A stretch of DNA of 64,000 nt from Jackrogersella multiformis (lineage: Eukaryota > Ascomycota > Sordariomycetes > Xylariales > Hypoxylaceae): positions 1,612,001-1,676,000 of the forward strand of contig CADCXD010000010.1 of NCBI GenBank assembly GCA_902806575.1, written 5' to 3'. This document shows positions 12,401-23,725 of this stretch, piece by piece. Position 1 is the stretch's first letter, and each line of letters begins with the position of its first letter. The position numbers and the translations under genes are program-made. The notes under the pieces were generated by a model that ran no database searches, had not been told where the DNA came from, and was given only the letters and a program-made list of their open reading frames with translations.

Positions 12401-12738
12401 TTCAATCCTTAGTTCAGGAGTCGGTTCTCGAGGCCAACACATCAGATGCTGGCATTGCTACGCACATACGCAAGCTCAGGGAGAATTCTCTGCCTACCGA
12501 GGAAGAACTGAAGGCTTGGCCAAAAGAGATGACCATAGAAGAAAAGGAGGAGCTGAGGGTTAAAGCGAGGAGGCTGTTCATACAAAGCGGAGTCCCGACT
12601 GCGTTGATGGGGATCATGGGACAATCGGCCACGGGCGAGGCACTTGGTCGAATCTTCGACTGTCTCCAGATTGAGGAGGTCTCCAGGGGCCTCTTCTTTG
12701 GGGTTATGTTGCAAGCAGTACGAGTTGTTACACACTGA
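9496..12738 (+). CDS. PXA-PX-nexin-C domain membrane protein (sorting nexin-like)
   Basis: A single exon of 1080 codons. Residues about 72-107 form a hydrophobic hairpin (ITLGVVAIVLAAITYFILG followed by LVLIGAVAGITLF). A PXA domain follows (about 160-330, including DYVDWWYGPI and FLTHTCSIIIVFLSEMASAY), then a coiled-coil-like stretch (about 389-425), a PX domain (about 570-680, WEYLLQIEPATSHYSGWM) and a C-terminal nexin domain (about 915-1080). This is the layout of the Mdm1/SNX13/SNX14/SNX19 group, ER-anchored proteins at contact sites with vacuole or lipid droplets. I see no RGS domain between PXA and PX. The canonical basic-Tyr-x-x-Phe phosphoinositide motif is weakened (KTYTQF). Ser/Pro-rich disordered segments separate PX and nexin domains. 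Confidence 0.85.
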   Translation: MNTVDHAQLGASPAISQRETKRESSEAITRSYNDLQSYPTIPKKQSIHVSSSSSTQQDIVSQALHFLSTATPITLGVVAIVLAAITYFILGHIGLVLIGAVAGITLFATWESRHPEVSRAIRGERGSDFLDRILETTHTKSPIQAEVDDEKDALAITRTFDDFQPETRQALYALVDAVIRDYVDWWYGPIVPSDKSFPLSCRKLLVKFVLSISNQLSRKRPADAFVDFLTHTCSIIIVFLSEMASAYSELPSDTNLTAADAIYNYLASNTEAPLANLLNQKQQAGKFKMVAEDLLKFLDKSAYECDPAKVFLREILSTIILEGTLQTCSKAEWINAWIVYLLESGETDLSQAIDDAIQDQKAFGDVDGNVGNIGLSRGNRNSYEIDRVRRKEATHKKQLSKADEEMEKAMEEMKRLNEMIAEADKSKAVPNENHTDVSGLLNRAVEKNDKELRLKIDKKTNRHPLEEPGEYGSDSRVASRETKSSKTEVREKLLQSPISPRSPMDTSTHTSSPANGQGGRPNRRFTSFDQIVPPAQEEPDEGESRTPPPLTLHNATVTIHDDTGNDKGRLRGKPSWEYLLQIEPATSHYSGWMIMKTYTQFEGLHESLRRIATVSGSTAFLEAFAAFPSWKVHTRPSLRGEIERYMRAACSEKSLAESEAFKRFLDKSQETRMGTNRGFSFESVGKGMLDVIQNAPKGALDNGKSVIGGVTGVFGNIGLGPRKLTISSLNENQTKEGSKPQSPTSTRPLSMSALPRMDSTSSVNGSGKSRDSMDSQVSSVISVQPGKMAPMDRRPSYQVDTEQDSLHPARADRWERSSISATSSRVHSRASSAVALRSPIRSPSELSFTNIKLPPPPDEIADDYASPTSTRRSVDGNSRFVSTPNGISPTRSIGLSQPEKLPQASGPARRPIKQYAPLSEQETRVAVELLFAVINELYTLSSAWNIRRTLLTAAKSFLLRPGNPALVSIQSLVQESVLEANTSDAGIATHIRKLRENSLPTEEELKAWPKEMTIEEKEELRVKARRLFIQSGVPTALMGIMGQSATGEALGRIFDCLQIEEVSRGLFFGVMLQAVRVVTH

Positions 12739-13710
12739 GGTCGATCACTATATTCGTTTTGCAATCAACTAGGCGCATAATCAGTAGGAAATAGGGGCAT
12801 CAGAAACGGATGATAAAATCCCTATACGATTCAAGTACATTCCTCTAGCCGCAACGGCCGGCGCATTTTGGAATAGTTATAAGCCATTAGGCGTGCGAGG
12901 GTATCATACGACAAGCTGTACGACTACTATGTGGGTTTTGAGGGGTGGTTAAAAGATTCAAAGGAGGCTTTCAAGAGGCGACGAACTACCTACAAAGTCT
13001 ACACATTACCTAATTATGAAGATACGATACTAATTAATCTACCGACTAACAAAAGTTCACTATAAATAACTAATCTAACCTATTAACCGAACGAACTCTC
13101 GTCATCTTTGGCTATGGTCTATCATTCTACCTACCCACCTACCTGGCAGCCTGGGTGCGTACGGCACGTAAGTTGATAATAAAAGTTATTGAGTAGCGCT
13201 TATACTGTCCCCTTATTGTCACCGAGTAGAAGTCTACTGCGGGGTAGTTGGATAGGAAGCCAGAACTTACCTACCTGTTTCTTACCGGCAGTATCCAGTA
13301 TAATGTATGATCTAGTGGGGTGAAGCGAGCCTTTGTTTTCCGATTCAACCCCGGTGGCGACATCGGCGCAAAGAGCACCAAACGGCGTCCATCATTAGCT
13401 TCGAAGCTCGGTGTATGATAGAGCTGACAAATTATTCAATGGTATCATAGGTCCTCAAAATTACATCTCTTTCATCTTCGTCTGCTAGGTATCTTACTTC
13501 GATGTATACTTTGGGTAGGCAGGAAACTTTATGACTACCAACTAGCACGGCGCCACCTTGCACCTTTTGGCTAGCAACTTGGACATAGATAACATTGCCT
13601 TAGCGCTACCAAGGCCGGTTTGGATATATTAGCCGAACCGAATCTAATCTCTCAAATTCCGGAACATCGCTTTCTCGCATAATTCCGCTTCTCTTGTCCA
13701 TAGGTACACG
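12739..13710. other. intergenic region upstream of 5-oxoprolinase
   Basis: AT-rich, with no frame above 60 codons. It includes CTACCTACC-type degenerate repeats near 13125-13145. The 3' end presumably contains the 5-oxoprolinase promoter; no clear TATA box is close to the start codon. Confidence 0.5.
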
Positions 13711-16700
13711 ATGGGTTCCACAGATCACAGAGACCGTGGGGTTCGCATCGCGATCGATCGCGGCGGCACCTTCACGGACTGCGTTGGCACGCTGAACGGG
13801 AAGGACGTGGTGATCAAGCTCCTCTCCGAGGACCCGGCTAACTACGACGATGCGCCGCTGGAGGGCATCCGGCGCATCATGAGCTACTTCGAGGGGCGCG
13901 AGATCCCCCGAGGCGAGGCCCTGGACACCTCCAAGATCGACAGCATACGTATGGGCACCACGGTAGCGACCAACGCGCTGCTGGAACGCAAGGGTGAGAA
14001 GATGGCGCTGGTCGTGACCAAGGGCTTCCGGGATTGCCTCGTCATCGGCAACCAGAGCCGGCCCAAGATCTTCGACCTCGCCATCAAGAAGCCCGACGTG
14101 CTGTACGAGGACGTTGTCGAGATAGACGAGAGGGTCACTCTCGAGGACTACGCCGAGGATCCCGAGCGCACCATAACCAAGGCCGACGCGAAGGCTAGGA
14201 CGGCGGATGCCGCAGCAGCAGACCTGGTGATGGGCCTCTCGGGAGAATCGGTACGTGTTTTGCAGCGGCCGGAGGAGAGCAGGATCAGGGACGAGCTACA
14301 GAGCGTATTCGATAAGGGCATCAGAAGTATAGCCGTGTGTCTAATGCACGGCTACACTTTTCCGGATCACGAGGCGTTGGTGGGCAAGATCGCGAGGGAA
14401 GTCGGATTCGACCATATCTCGCTCAGCCACGAGCTCATGCCCATGATCAAATTCGTCTCGCGGGCGACAAGCGTCTGTGCCGACGCGTACCTGACTCCGG
14501 CGATCAAAAACTACATCGCCGGATTCCAGAAGGGATTCGCCGGCGGTCTAGGAACACGGAGCGTCCTCCAGCAAGAAGGCAGCAGGGGCGCGAGGTGCGA
14601 GTTCATGCAGAGCGACGGCGGGCTGGTAGACGTGGAAAAGTTCACCGGATTGAAGGCTATTCTGTCCGGCCCTGCGGGTGGCGTGGTAGGCTACGCCATC
14701 ACGAGCTACGACGAGGAGACTAAAATCCCAGCCATCGGGCTAGATATGGGAGGAACCAGCACCGATGTCTCGCGATACGGAGAAGGTAGGTATGAGCACG
14801 TTTTCGAGACGACGACAGCGGGTGTCACGATCCAATCGCCCCAACTCGACATCAACACCGTTGCTGCCGGTGGCGGAAGTAGGCTCTTCTTCAAGAATGG
14901 CCTCTTTGTCGTTGGACCTGAGTCGGTAGGAGCGCATCCCGGCCCTGCCTGCTACCGAAAGGGCGGGCCTGCGTCGGTAACGGATGCGAACTTGTTCCTA
15001 GGTCGCCTACTACCGGAATTCTTCCCCAAGATTTTCGGCAAGAACGAGGACGAAGGGTTGGACTTCGAGGCGAGCAAAAAGGTCATCCAGGAGCTCACCG
15101 ATCAGGTCAACAAGGAGACGGGAAAGAATATGAGTCTAGACGAGGTAGCGTATGGCTTCCTAACGATAGCTAACGAGGCTATGATAAGGCCGATCCGGTC
15201 TATTACCGAAGCAAAAGGCCACGATTCCTCGAAACACCGGTTGGCGACGTTCGGCGGCGCGGGCGGTCAGCACGCGGTTGCTATCGCGGAGGCTTTAGGC
15301 ATCAAGCAAATTCTGATCCACAGGTATTCCTCGGTTCTTTCGGCCTATGGGATGGCCCTGGCGGACGTGGTCGACGAGAGACAGGAACCGGAGTCGACGG
15401 TGTGGAAAGACACAGGCGACGTGGTCGACGAGCTGAAGGCCAAGATGGGAAAGCTAAGAGACAAGTCCCGCAAGACCCTGCAGGACCAAGGTTTCGAGGA
15501 CGGCGACATCGTTTTCGAAGAATACCTCAACATGCGATATCGCGGAACGGAGTCGGCTCTCATGATCGTCAAGCCTAGCGAAGAGGAGGCGAAGATGAGT
15601 TACAATGACGAAGACTGGGCTTTTGGCAAGGCTTTCGTGGACCACCACCGCTATGAGTTTGGGTTCACCCTGGATGACAGGGATATTATCGTAGATGATG
15701 TGCGAGTGCGCGGCATAGGAAAGAGCTTTAGGTACCAAGACAAAACCGTGGATCAGCAGCTGAAGGAAGTCAAACGGCAAGCAATCGGTGACAAGAAAGC
15801 ATATGGCAAGTCCCAGGTCTACTATGACGGTGGACGGCTGGATACTCCTATTTACAAGCTGGAGGACTTGTCGGTCGGCGATGAAATCAACGGGCCAGCT
15901 ATGCTCGCGGATGGCACGCAGACTATTGTGGTAACTCCAAAGGCAAAAGCACTAATTCTCGAGACACACGTCATTGTTGATCTAGTGAAGGATAGCAAGG
16001 AAGAGTGAGTTCTACTCCCCCTCCTCCCCCTTTATTTTTTATAAGGGGATGATGAGAAACCGAGACTAAGCTGACATCCAAAGTAGCTCGCCTAAAGAGG
16101 ACTTATCTGAACGCGAAGTCGATCCCATCATGCTAAGTATCTTTGGCCACCGTTTCATGGCCATCGCGGAACAGATGGGCAGAGCGCTCCAAAAAACGAG
16201 CGTTAGCACAAACGTCAAGGAACGACTTGACTTCTCATGCGCTATATTTGATAGCACCGGTGGGCTAGTGGCAAACGCGCCGCATCTCCCTATCCATCTG
16301 GGATCTATGTCGACATGCGTTAGGACGCAGGCCAAGATCTGGGAAGGGAGGCTGAAAAAGGGAGATGTGATTATCTCGAACCATCCTTCGTACGGAGGCA
16401 CGCATTTACCAGATATCACCCTTCTCATGCCCGCCTTTAACGAGAAGGGAGACAAGATATTGTTCTACGCGGCATCGCGTGCGCACCACGCGGATATCGG
16501 TGGAATCACCGCGGGTAGCATGCCGCCGCACTCGAGGGAGTTATTCCAAGAGGGCGCGGCAATCAAGAGCGAGAAGATCGTCAGCGAGGGAAAATTCAAC
16601 GAAGAGAGAATCACGAAGCTGCTTTACACGGAGCCGGCGAAGTACCCGGGCTGCAGCGGCACTCGATGCTTAGCAGACAACCTTAACGATCTGCGGGCCC

Positions 16701-17893
16701 AGGTCTCTGCAAACCAGAAGGGCATCTCCCTCATCGAGGGCTTGATACAGGAATACGGCGAGGAGACGGTGCAGTTCTACATGGTGAACATCCAGAACAA
16801 CGCGGAGCTCTGCGTCAGACAGCTGCTGAAGAAGGTCTACAAGAGGTTCGAGGGAAGGGACCTGACCGCGGTGGATTTCATGGATGACGGGTCTCCGATT
16901 CGGTTACGCGTCACTATCGACCCTGACAAAGGCGAGGCGGACTTCGACTTCGAAGGCACGGGCCCCGAAGTCTACGGCAACATCAATGCACCCGAAGCCA
17001 TCACGTATAGCGCCATCATCTACTGCCTGCGCTGTCTTATATCCGAAGATATCCCCCTAAACCAGGGCTGCCTAAAACCGATCACCGTCAGGATCCCACC
17101 TAAGTCGCTCCTATCGCCGTCGACGGGGGCCGCCGTGGTAGGTGGTAACGTGACGACTAGCCAGCGCGTTACGGACGTCATCTTCAAGGCCTTCCAGGCG
17201 TGCGCCGCCAGCCAGGGCGACTGCAATAACCTGACCTTCGGCTTCGGCGGCAACGTCTCAGGCCAGAAGGAAGTCAAGGGCTTCGGCTACTACGAGACGA
17301 TCGCCGGCGGCAGCGGCGCGGGTCCCGACTGGGAGGGCACCAGCGGCGTCCACACGCACATGACGAACACGCGCATCACGGATGCCGAGGTGTTTGAGCG
17401 GCGGTACCCCGTCATCCTACGTCAGTTCTCCATCCGCAAGGGCTCGGGCGGCAATGGCCAGCACCGCGGCGGCGACGGAGTGGTCAGGGATATCGAGATC
17501 CGCATCCCCATGCAGGTGTCGATCCTTAGCGAGCGGCGCGTATACCATCCGTACGGCCTAGCCGGCGGCGAGGACGGCGAGTGCGGACTCAACATCTGGG
17601 TGCGCCGCGTGCAGACGACGAACGCGGAGAAGGACCTGGCGACGCAGCACGTGCACTTACAGAGCAAGGGCGACGGCGATAACGACATCGAGTACGAGGA
17701 GCGCTACATAAATATGGGCTCCAAGAACAGCGCCCCCATGAAGGCCGGCGACCGGATCATCATCAACACGCCCGGCGGAGGGGGCTGGGGTAGGGTCGGA
17801 GACGAGAAGATCGAGAGGAAGCGGGCCGACCATACCGAGGCTTGGAGAAAAGGCAGCCACGCCGCTCGCGAGGATGTTGCTCTGCAGGCTTAG
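13711..17893 (+). CDS. OXP1: 5-oxoprolinase (ATP-hydrolysing)
   Basis: Two large open frames are one gene joined by an intron, about 16005-16083 (GTGAGT donor, GCTGAC branch; acceptor either AAAG at 16083 or GTAG at 16086, both in frame). The product is about 1365 residues, close to fungal and animal OXP enzymes. The N-terminal hydantoinase A-type part starts with [11 protein letters not shown] (residues 12-22) and has a second phosphate-binding element, [15 protein letters not shown], near residue 345. The second exon carries the hydantoinase B-type part ([20 protein letters not shown]). The enzyme opens 5-oxoproline to glutamate with ATP in the gamma-glutamyl cycle, in the cytosol. The gene is GC-rich, especially 13.7-15.0 and 17.2-17.9 kb, against AT-rich flanks. 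A dedicated hydantoinase is a less likely alternative. Confidence 0.9.
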
Positions 17894-18330
17894 GGCTATC
17901 TAGAGTTGTCAAGTATAGGTAAGGGGGAGGCGCGAGATTATTTTTCCTGCATATATTTAGAGGGAGTGCATGTATCATCATATCGTCATATAGAAAAATT
18001 GGAGACAAGTGGTACTTTTCGAATCCTGAATCCCGAGTCCATTTTCATCCATGATATACCTACCTAGCATAGTTTGTCGCAATGCGAAATTACGAGGTCA
18101 CACAGTTATTACCTGTATGGAGTCCGTGAAGAGTACCTCGGGATGAAATAGCACTCTGTCGTGTTCTACCTGAAACGCCGCCGCCCATCCCCTCGGCATA
18201 GCTATTCGGATTAGGAAGGTTCTCAGACGGGAGCATTTAATGACGTCCTTAGGTAGGCGGCCTATCAGATGCGCTCGTCGCCTCCTGGCGCAATTGATCA
18301 GCCTAACCCAAGGGTCTGGGACCCGCTAAT

Positions 18331-18349
18331 GTGTGTGTGTGTGTGTGTG
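18331..18349. repeat. GT dinucleotide microsatellite
   Basis: An uninterrupted run of alternating G and T from 18331 to 18349, intergenic. It seeds a spurious MCVCVCEG reading frame. Confidence 0.95.
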
Positions 18350-18778
18350 AAGGCAGGAATCGCGTGGCGCGCGGCGGCCCCGGTAATGGTATATGGATGC
18401 GGGAGGACAGCGGAATGTTAATTAGAGGACTAGATTTGGATATGTACTATTCAGGGAAGATTCGGGAAGGAGGATATGGGGTGCTAAAGTTGGGGGCCAA
18501 GGGAATCGCAGCAAGCGCCTGCGATGGAAGTGATGTAGACCCCGATTGGCCAAAAGCAGGTAATGAAGTCACTCAGAGCTTCACGCCACATAGGTCTTGA
18601 TCTCCCCTTTGGATACATGGATGTTGAAACTACTTCTAGGCTAAGGGTCTTTCTAGAAGTGCCAGAGAATGTAACGGTTTGGCCTTCGAAATGACCTGAT
18701 ATATATTCGGATATTACAAGGAGCTTTCACGAGCGGCTGCGGCCAATACGGCGGCCATACCTAGGACCATTGGATTAG

Positions 18779-19030
18779 TTAAGATTGAGGCTCTCCTGTC
18801 ACACAGAAGAGGGTACCCTTGACTTCACCGGTGCTTCTATACGGGTCTCCCGAGGAGTCGATGAAGATGCCTTGCATCGGAGCTGAGACAGTGCGAGCCT
18901 CGCCGTCTCTGGTATCGTAGTTACAACTGAGGAACTTGTTACGAGTTAGCAGGGAGATACTTCCGATAGGAGTCACGTTTCCCTGGCTACCTAGGTACGG
19001 GCAGGCCGAGATTTGTAAGAGTAATTTCAT
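18779..19030 (-). CDS. possible small protein, 83 residues, unknown
   Basis: The frame reads MKLLLQISACPYLG..., with three cysteines and a balanced composition that looks more like protein than random sequence (for example GIFIDSSGDPYRSTGEV). There is no clear signal peptide cleavage site and no domain I know. It contains an ACCTAGGT palindrome (18989-18996), a motif otherwise confined to non-coding DNA in this window, which counts against it. It may be an exon of a longer gene or a remnant. Confidence 0.22.
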   Translation of the reverse strand: MKLLLQISACPYLGSQGNVTPIGSISLLTRNKFLSCNYDTRDGEARTVSAPMQGIFIDSSGDPYRSTGEVKGTLFCVTGEPQS

Positions 19031-20093
19031 TCGAATGTGGATGTGTAAAAAGAGTCCCTGTTTTTGAAATTATGGCATGGATGAATGTTGCCTCTGTGGT
19101 GTTCATGTTAGAAGGTATGCATATCTGCTATGCTTGTTACTTAACAGCCAGTCTCGCCATACCCTTACTATCAAGTAGGTTGAGACTTAGCCATATATAT
19201 CTGAGGCGATTTATGTGGTGTTTAAATATTTGATAGTAACCGTGATATCGTGTTCCTATTCTGTTTTTTTTGGTCTAATAGGACATTTAGCCGATGATGT
19301 ATATATGTAGGATGATATTTCGGTACGGTTTATTCTTAACGTGATTGATAATTATCTTAATCCTTGGAATTAAAATACGGGAATAGGTATTTAAGATGAT
19401 GCAATGACTGGAGCTAATCCCGTAGCTGATTCCGATGAGGGTCTTTGGAACTCGGTCCGGACTCGACCCCGACGATCTCCGGCGGCGATGGAGCTACCGG
19501 TGCATAAGCGGCGGCCTATTCGGTAAAGCAAGGATGAAATTACATCCCGGTAAGAGTCATCCTGCGCCTTTTATATCATAGTAAAATGACATTAGTAATT
19601 TTTTATCAAGAAAAACCGACGAATACGGATGAGCGTTGAAGTCTTAAAGATCCATTGAACAAGATAAAAGAAGTGGACTTGTAGCACAAGACGGCCCGCT
19701 ATAACAAGATCCAACAGACCCAACCCCAATTCGGATCTCATATTAGCGGGGCCTGCGCGGGGCAAGCAAGATAGCGTTTGACGACGGAGTTTCTAGCTGT
19801 ATGCAACCTCCAACTTCCAACTGTGGAATTACTTTATAGCAAGTCCAGTTCGTACCTACCCTACCCTAGGTACCTAAGGTAGCTTTCATCGATACCTTCC
19901 TCTCATCGAAGCGCAGATATATAATCTGAGAAACTCCCTCCCACTCATACCTACCTAGCTTAACCTAATCTTAATCAACCTGGAACCTAACAGGTAGCTA
20001 ATATATGACATCATCAATCAAATAAAGAAATCATAGCTCATATCATCCACCAACTCATAAGAGTCTCCTTTCCCTACCTTAGGTACATATCCA

Positions 20094-21901
20094 ATGTCTA
20101 AATTAGATACAGGGAAAATAGCCCAGATGAACTATGGGTCTTATACAGACGAGGAGTGGGATGAGATCTCACAAGATCTCCCAAAAGAAGCCGACCCCTT
20201 TATACAAAAATATATACAAGGTCGTGAGGCGCTCATAGCCCAAGAAAATAAGAAACGCAGTGGTTCGTATAAGTCTATTAACGCCTCCTTTCTCATGCCC
20301 ACACACTGACACGAGAGATCATCTCAGATGCTTCTTTTAAGCAGAACCTCTCCCCTATCGTCAAGCGCGCCTGCGATATCGTAGCGCGTATCCGGGATGA
20401 GGAAAAGAGCACGGTATGGACGCCGCAGCTGGAGGACTCGCTCGCTCAGGAGGCAGACATCACTGTCCATCCTGGCATGATGTTTTCGCTATCCAAAGAG
20501 AGGATGGAGAACACCAAGCTATGGAAAATCGTAAGCCGGATGCCCAAGGGCGCGCTTCTGCATGCCCATATGGATGCCATGGTCGACTTTGACTACTTGT
20601 TAGATGTGCTTCTCGCAACCCCGGGCATGCACATAGCCGCCGACCAGCCTCTTGCGACGGCTGGAGCGATGGAAGCAGCTAAAATAAACTTCCGCTTCTT
20701 TAACAAATCACGCACCGAGGGCAACATTTGGGCCGACAATTATAAAGAGGAGACACATATTCTGTTAACACAGGCCGCAGATGCTTTCCCCGAGGGTGGC
20801 AAGGTCGGTTTCAAGAAGTGGCTATACGGACGGTGCACCATCTCGCGGACCGATGCCGTCTCGCAGCATCATGGTATCGACCACATATGGCAAAAGTTCT
20901 ACAAGTGCTTCCGAGTGGTGGGATCCATGATACATTACGAGCCTATCTTCCGCGCCTTCTTACGGCGACTCATGAGTCTGCTCAAGGCGGACGGTATCAA
21001 CTGGTCCGAGATACGTTTCTCGTGGGTGCTAGACTACTACAGGCAAGACAGCGAGACGCCCGAACAGGACTACAGCGCTATGATGACCGTCATAGACGAG
21101 GAGGTGAAGCGGTTTCAAGCATCTGAGGAAGGGAAGGGGTTCTGGGGGCTGCGAACTATTTGGTCTATGATACGGTTCTTCCCCACGCGCGATATCGTGC
21201 AGAACATGGAACAGTGCATCACGACTAAGATCACGCATCCACATCTAGTCGCAGGGTACGACTTGGTCGGCCAAGAAGACAGCGGGCGACCCCTACGCGA
21301 CTTGCTACCCGAACTATTTTGGTTCCGCAAGCAGTGCGCCGAGGAGGGCGTCAACATCCCCTTCTTCTTCCACGCCGGCGAGTGCCTTGGGTCCGGCAGC
21401 GATACCGACCACAACCTATTCGACGCCATACTTTTGGGCACTAGACGAATTGGCCACGGGTTTAGTTTATACAAGCACCCGCTGCTCATCGACCTCGTCA
21501 AGGAGAAGAAGATCCTAGTAGAAAGCTGCCCCATATCCAACGAGGTGCTCCGACTCTGCGGCTCCGTCATGAGCCACCCCCTACCCGCCCTCCTAGCGTG
21601 CGGCGTGGCCTGCTCCCTGAATAACGACGACCCCGCCATGCTCGGCCAGGACACCGCAGGGTCCACGCACGACTTCTGGCAGGCCCTGCAGGGCTGGGAA
21701 AATCTGGGGCTGGCGGGCCTGGGCAGCCTGGCCGAGAACAGCATCCGCTGGGCGGCGTTCGAGGACCAGACGGCCGAGGAATGGAGCAGGGACATCAGGG
21801 AAGCGAGCACAGGGAGCGGCGTCAAGGCGCAGAGACTGAAGGAGTGGGAGGTCGAGTGGGAGAAATTCTGCCTGTGGGTCGTCGACGAATTCAGCGAGTA
21901 A
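20094..21901 (+). CDS. ADGF/CECR1-type adenosine deaminase
   Basis: Exon 1 20094-20262 and exon 2 20316-21901 give 584 residues. The 53-nt intron has a weak donor (GTTCGT), an ACTGAC branch-like site and a GAG acceptor; this junction reads KKRSEIISDASF and is my best fit rather than certain. Metal and catalytic motifs of the adenosine deaminase superfamily are present in order: LLHAHMDAMVD (about 137-147), FFFHAGECLG (about 406-415), RIGHGF, VESCPISNEVL and LNNDDPAMLG. The length and the HAHMDA/HAGE set place it in the ADGF (ADA2/CECR1) group rather than short ADA. It hydrolyses adenosine or deoxyadenosine to inosine. Animal ADGFs are secreted, but this N-terminus (MSKLDTGKIAQMNYG) has no signal peptide, so a cytosolic enzyme is likely. 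Confidence 0.85.
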
Positions 21902-23725
21902 GAAAATTTAAAATTTAAAAATTTAAAAAGGGAAAAGGGGGAGGGGGGAGGGGCGTGAGGGGTGTAAGCGTGAGTGTCCTGTATGTACCTAGGTTGCCTG
22001 AAAGCAATAGCGGAGCAACGCCCACTGCGCCCTCGCAAACGGGGTCGAAGCCCACATCCCCGTGGTGTGTAGAAATACCTACCTAGGTACCTAAGTTAGG
22101 TTAGGTTAGGAGGCTGGGAGGTAGTATAGTCCGCAAAGCAACGCTCAACCCGGCTGCCCTCGCGGTTCAACCCGAAGGGCTTTTGGGGGAAGAGGTGTAG
22201 TACCTAGGTAATCAGCCCAGGTATGTAAGGGAAAGAAAGACCACAAAAGAATACAAAATTTTGCGTTAAGGGAAATTGAGGCTCTGCGACAAGTGTGAAG
22301 GACTACCTACACTAGGTAGAACGGGGCTCGAGATCACGCGGCATGTGTGGTAGGGCGTGGTAGGGTGACCCGCGACATGGGGATGTGCGGGTGTGTGTTA
22401 CTCTAGACGGCTTACCTGCAGATCTCGGTGACGCTGACGCACATCGGCATAGGGCAACATAATGTAATGTAGGAGGGTTTTAATTCGGGGCTTCCTTTTT
22501 TTCAATATAGTTTTGCTTTTAGAGCTTAGGTATCCCATGCAATGGCGGGCAAGATGGGACGACGGCTTGGTCGGGCTAGGTAGGGCTGCATGCAGGGACG
22601 AAGATCTTGGCCGAGTTCAACACGCGATCCGCCCCCTCCCGTAAAAGGCGAATGAATGCCTTATACTATATACTATATGTACGTGCGTTTGTATATATTT
22701 ACTTAATGTGTGTAGGACTGCATGTACGGGCAGAGCAAGCAAGCAAGTAAGTAAGTAAATTACCTAGTTAGTTGGTTAGTCTGACGTTTCTCAAGGCAGC
22801 ACCGGCTCGTAACTCAACTCATGAGCGTGTCTCAGTAGACCGGCGAAGCGAGATGCGAAAAAAAAGAAAAAAGGGGGTGTCATAAATAATCGCGAGCTAT
22901 TTACCAATCTCGCCACCCGGAATCTTGTGTAAGTACAGGTAAGTAAGCCATTACGGATCCCCGTCAGCAGCTAGCCGTCCAGTGAGCGAGACGGAACTGA
23001 GGGAAAGTTCGAAGCCCAATGAGAACAGCCGGCGTGGGGAACGCACAAAACTTGCCTTGGGCCCTACGAACCCGATTGTTCGGTAACGATTTGGCGGTCG
23101 CTTTACGGTTTTCATAGGAGGGAGAGGCGGTATGGCAGATTGATGGGGCGCAGTAACGCACATGTATGTATATATGTACGTATGTTTGGGGGGTATGCGA
23201 CCACATATGCAAGTACAATGGGAAACTAATAAGAAGGCTTGCCGTGACAGACTTGCAAGGCCCAGATTGTCTTACCAGATCTATATCCTACATGGGACGA
23301 TAACACTCCGGGTTTTAGAAAAATAGCGGAAATCTTGACTAGCTAAGTCTTCTTGTATAAAGGAGGGGTATCTAAGTTAGACTATTGTAATGCCTAGCCA
23401 GCTAGGCACGCAGTCAAATAGACAGGCAGCACTAAATGCTGATGTGCATATAGTTTATGACGATGATGACTCGAGGGAAAGGACGTCGGGAAATAAAGAA
23501 TAAGCAGTCTGTTTCTTTTCAACTCCGCCATGATGCATTCTGGATAGTCGAAGGTCCACATAGCTTCTCCTGAAACGGCCACCGTGGCTGTGGGGGCGAG
23601 CAACGAGTTAGATACGTTGATTATATGCAGGACGGCCGACAATACATAGACGGCAGCCCAGGTGACTAGACGGTATACCAGTAATATCTAGCCTCCCAAG
23701 CCTGGTCGAATCGTGAAAGCTAGCG
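21902..23725. other. intergenic, no supported gene
   Basis: Directly after the deaminase stop is an AT block of AAATTT repeats (21903-21928), probably in the 3' UTR. ACCTAGGT occurs at 21987, 22081 and 22202. Short GCAA/GTAA tandem runs lie at about 22734-22759. The reverse frame 21115-22038 is a shadow of the deaminase. Frames at 22951-23218 and 23394-23642 show nothing recognisable. Confidence 0.5.

Larger units (their letters stand above)
17894..20093. other. intergenic, one weak small frame
   Basis: 2.2 kb with a GT dinucleotide repeat at 18331-18349, an ACCTAGGT at 18989 and AT-rich sequence from 19050 to 19700. The forward frame starting inside the GT repeat (18331-18600) is not credible. 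The reverse frame 18779-19030 is listed separately. The last 200 bases (ATATAATCTGAG, many CTACCT runs) are likely the adenosine deaminase promoter and leader. Confidence 0.45.

Noticed and set aside
13711..17893. Apparent break of 5-oxoprolinase into two genes or a pseudogene
   Set aside because: A GTGAGT donor, GCTGAC branch and AG acceptor of correct phase join the frames; this is an intron.
18331..18600. Forward frame starting MCVCVCEG
   Set aside because: It begins in a GT microsatellite and has no recognisable content.
21115..22038. 307-codon reverse frame
   Set aside because: Mostly antisense to the adenosine deaminase exon; low-complexity and no domain.
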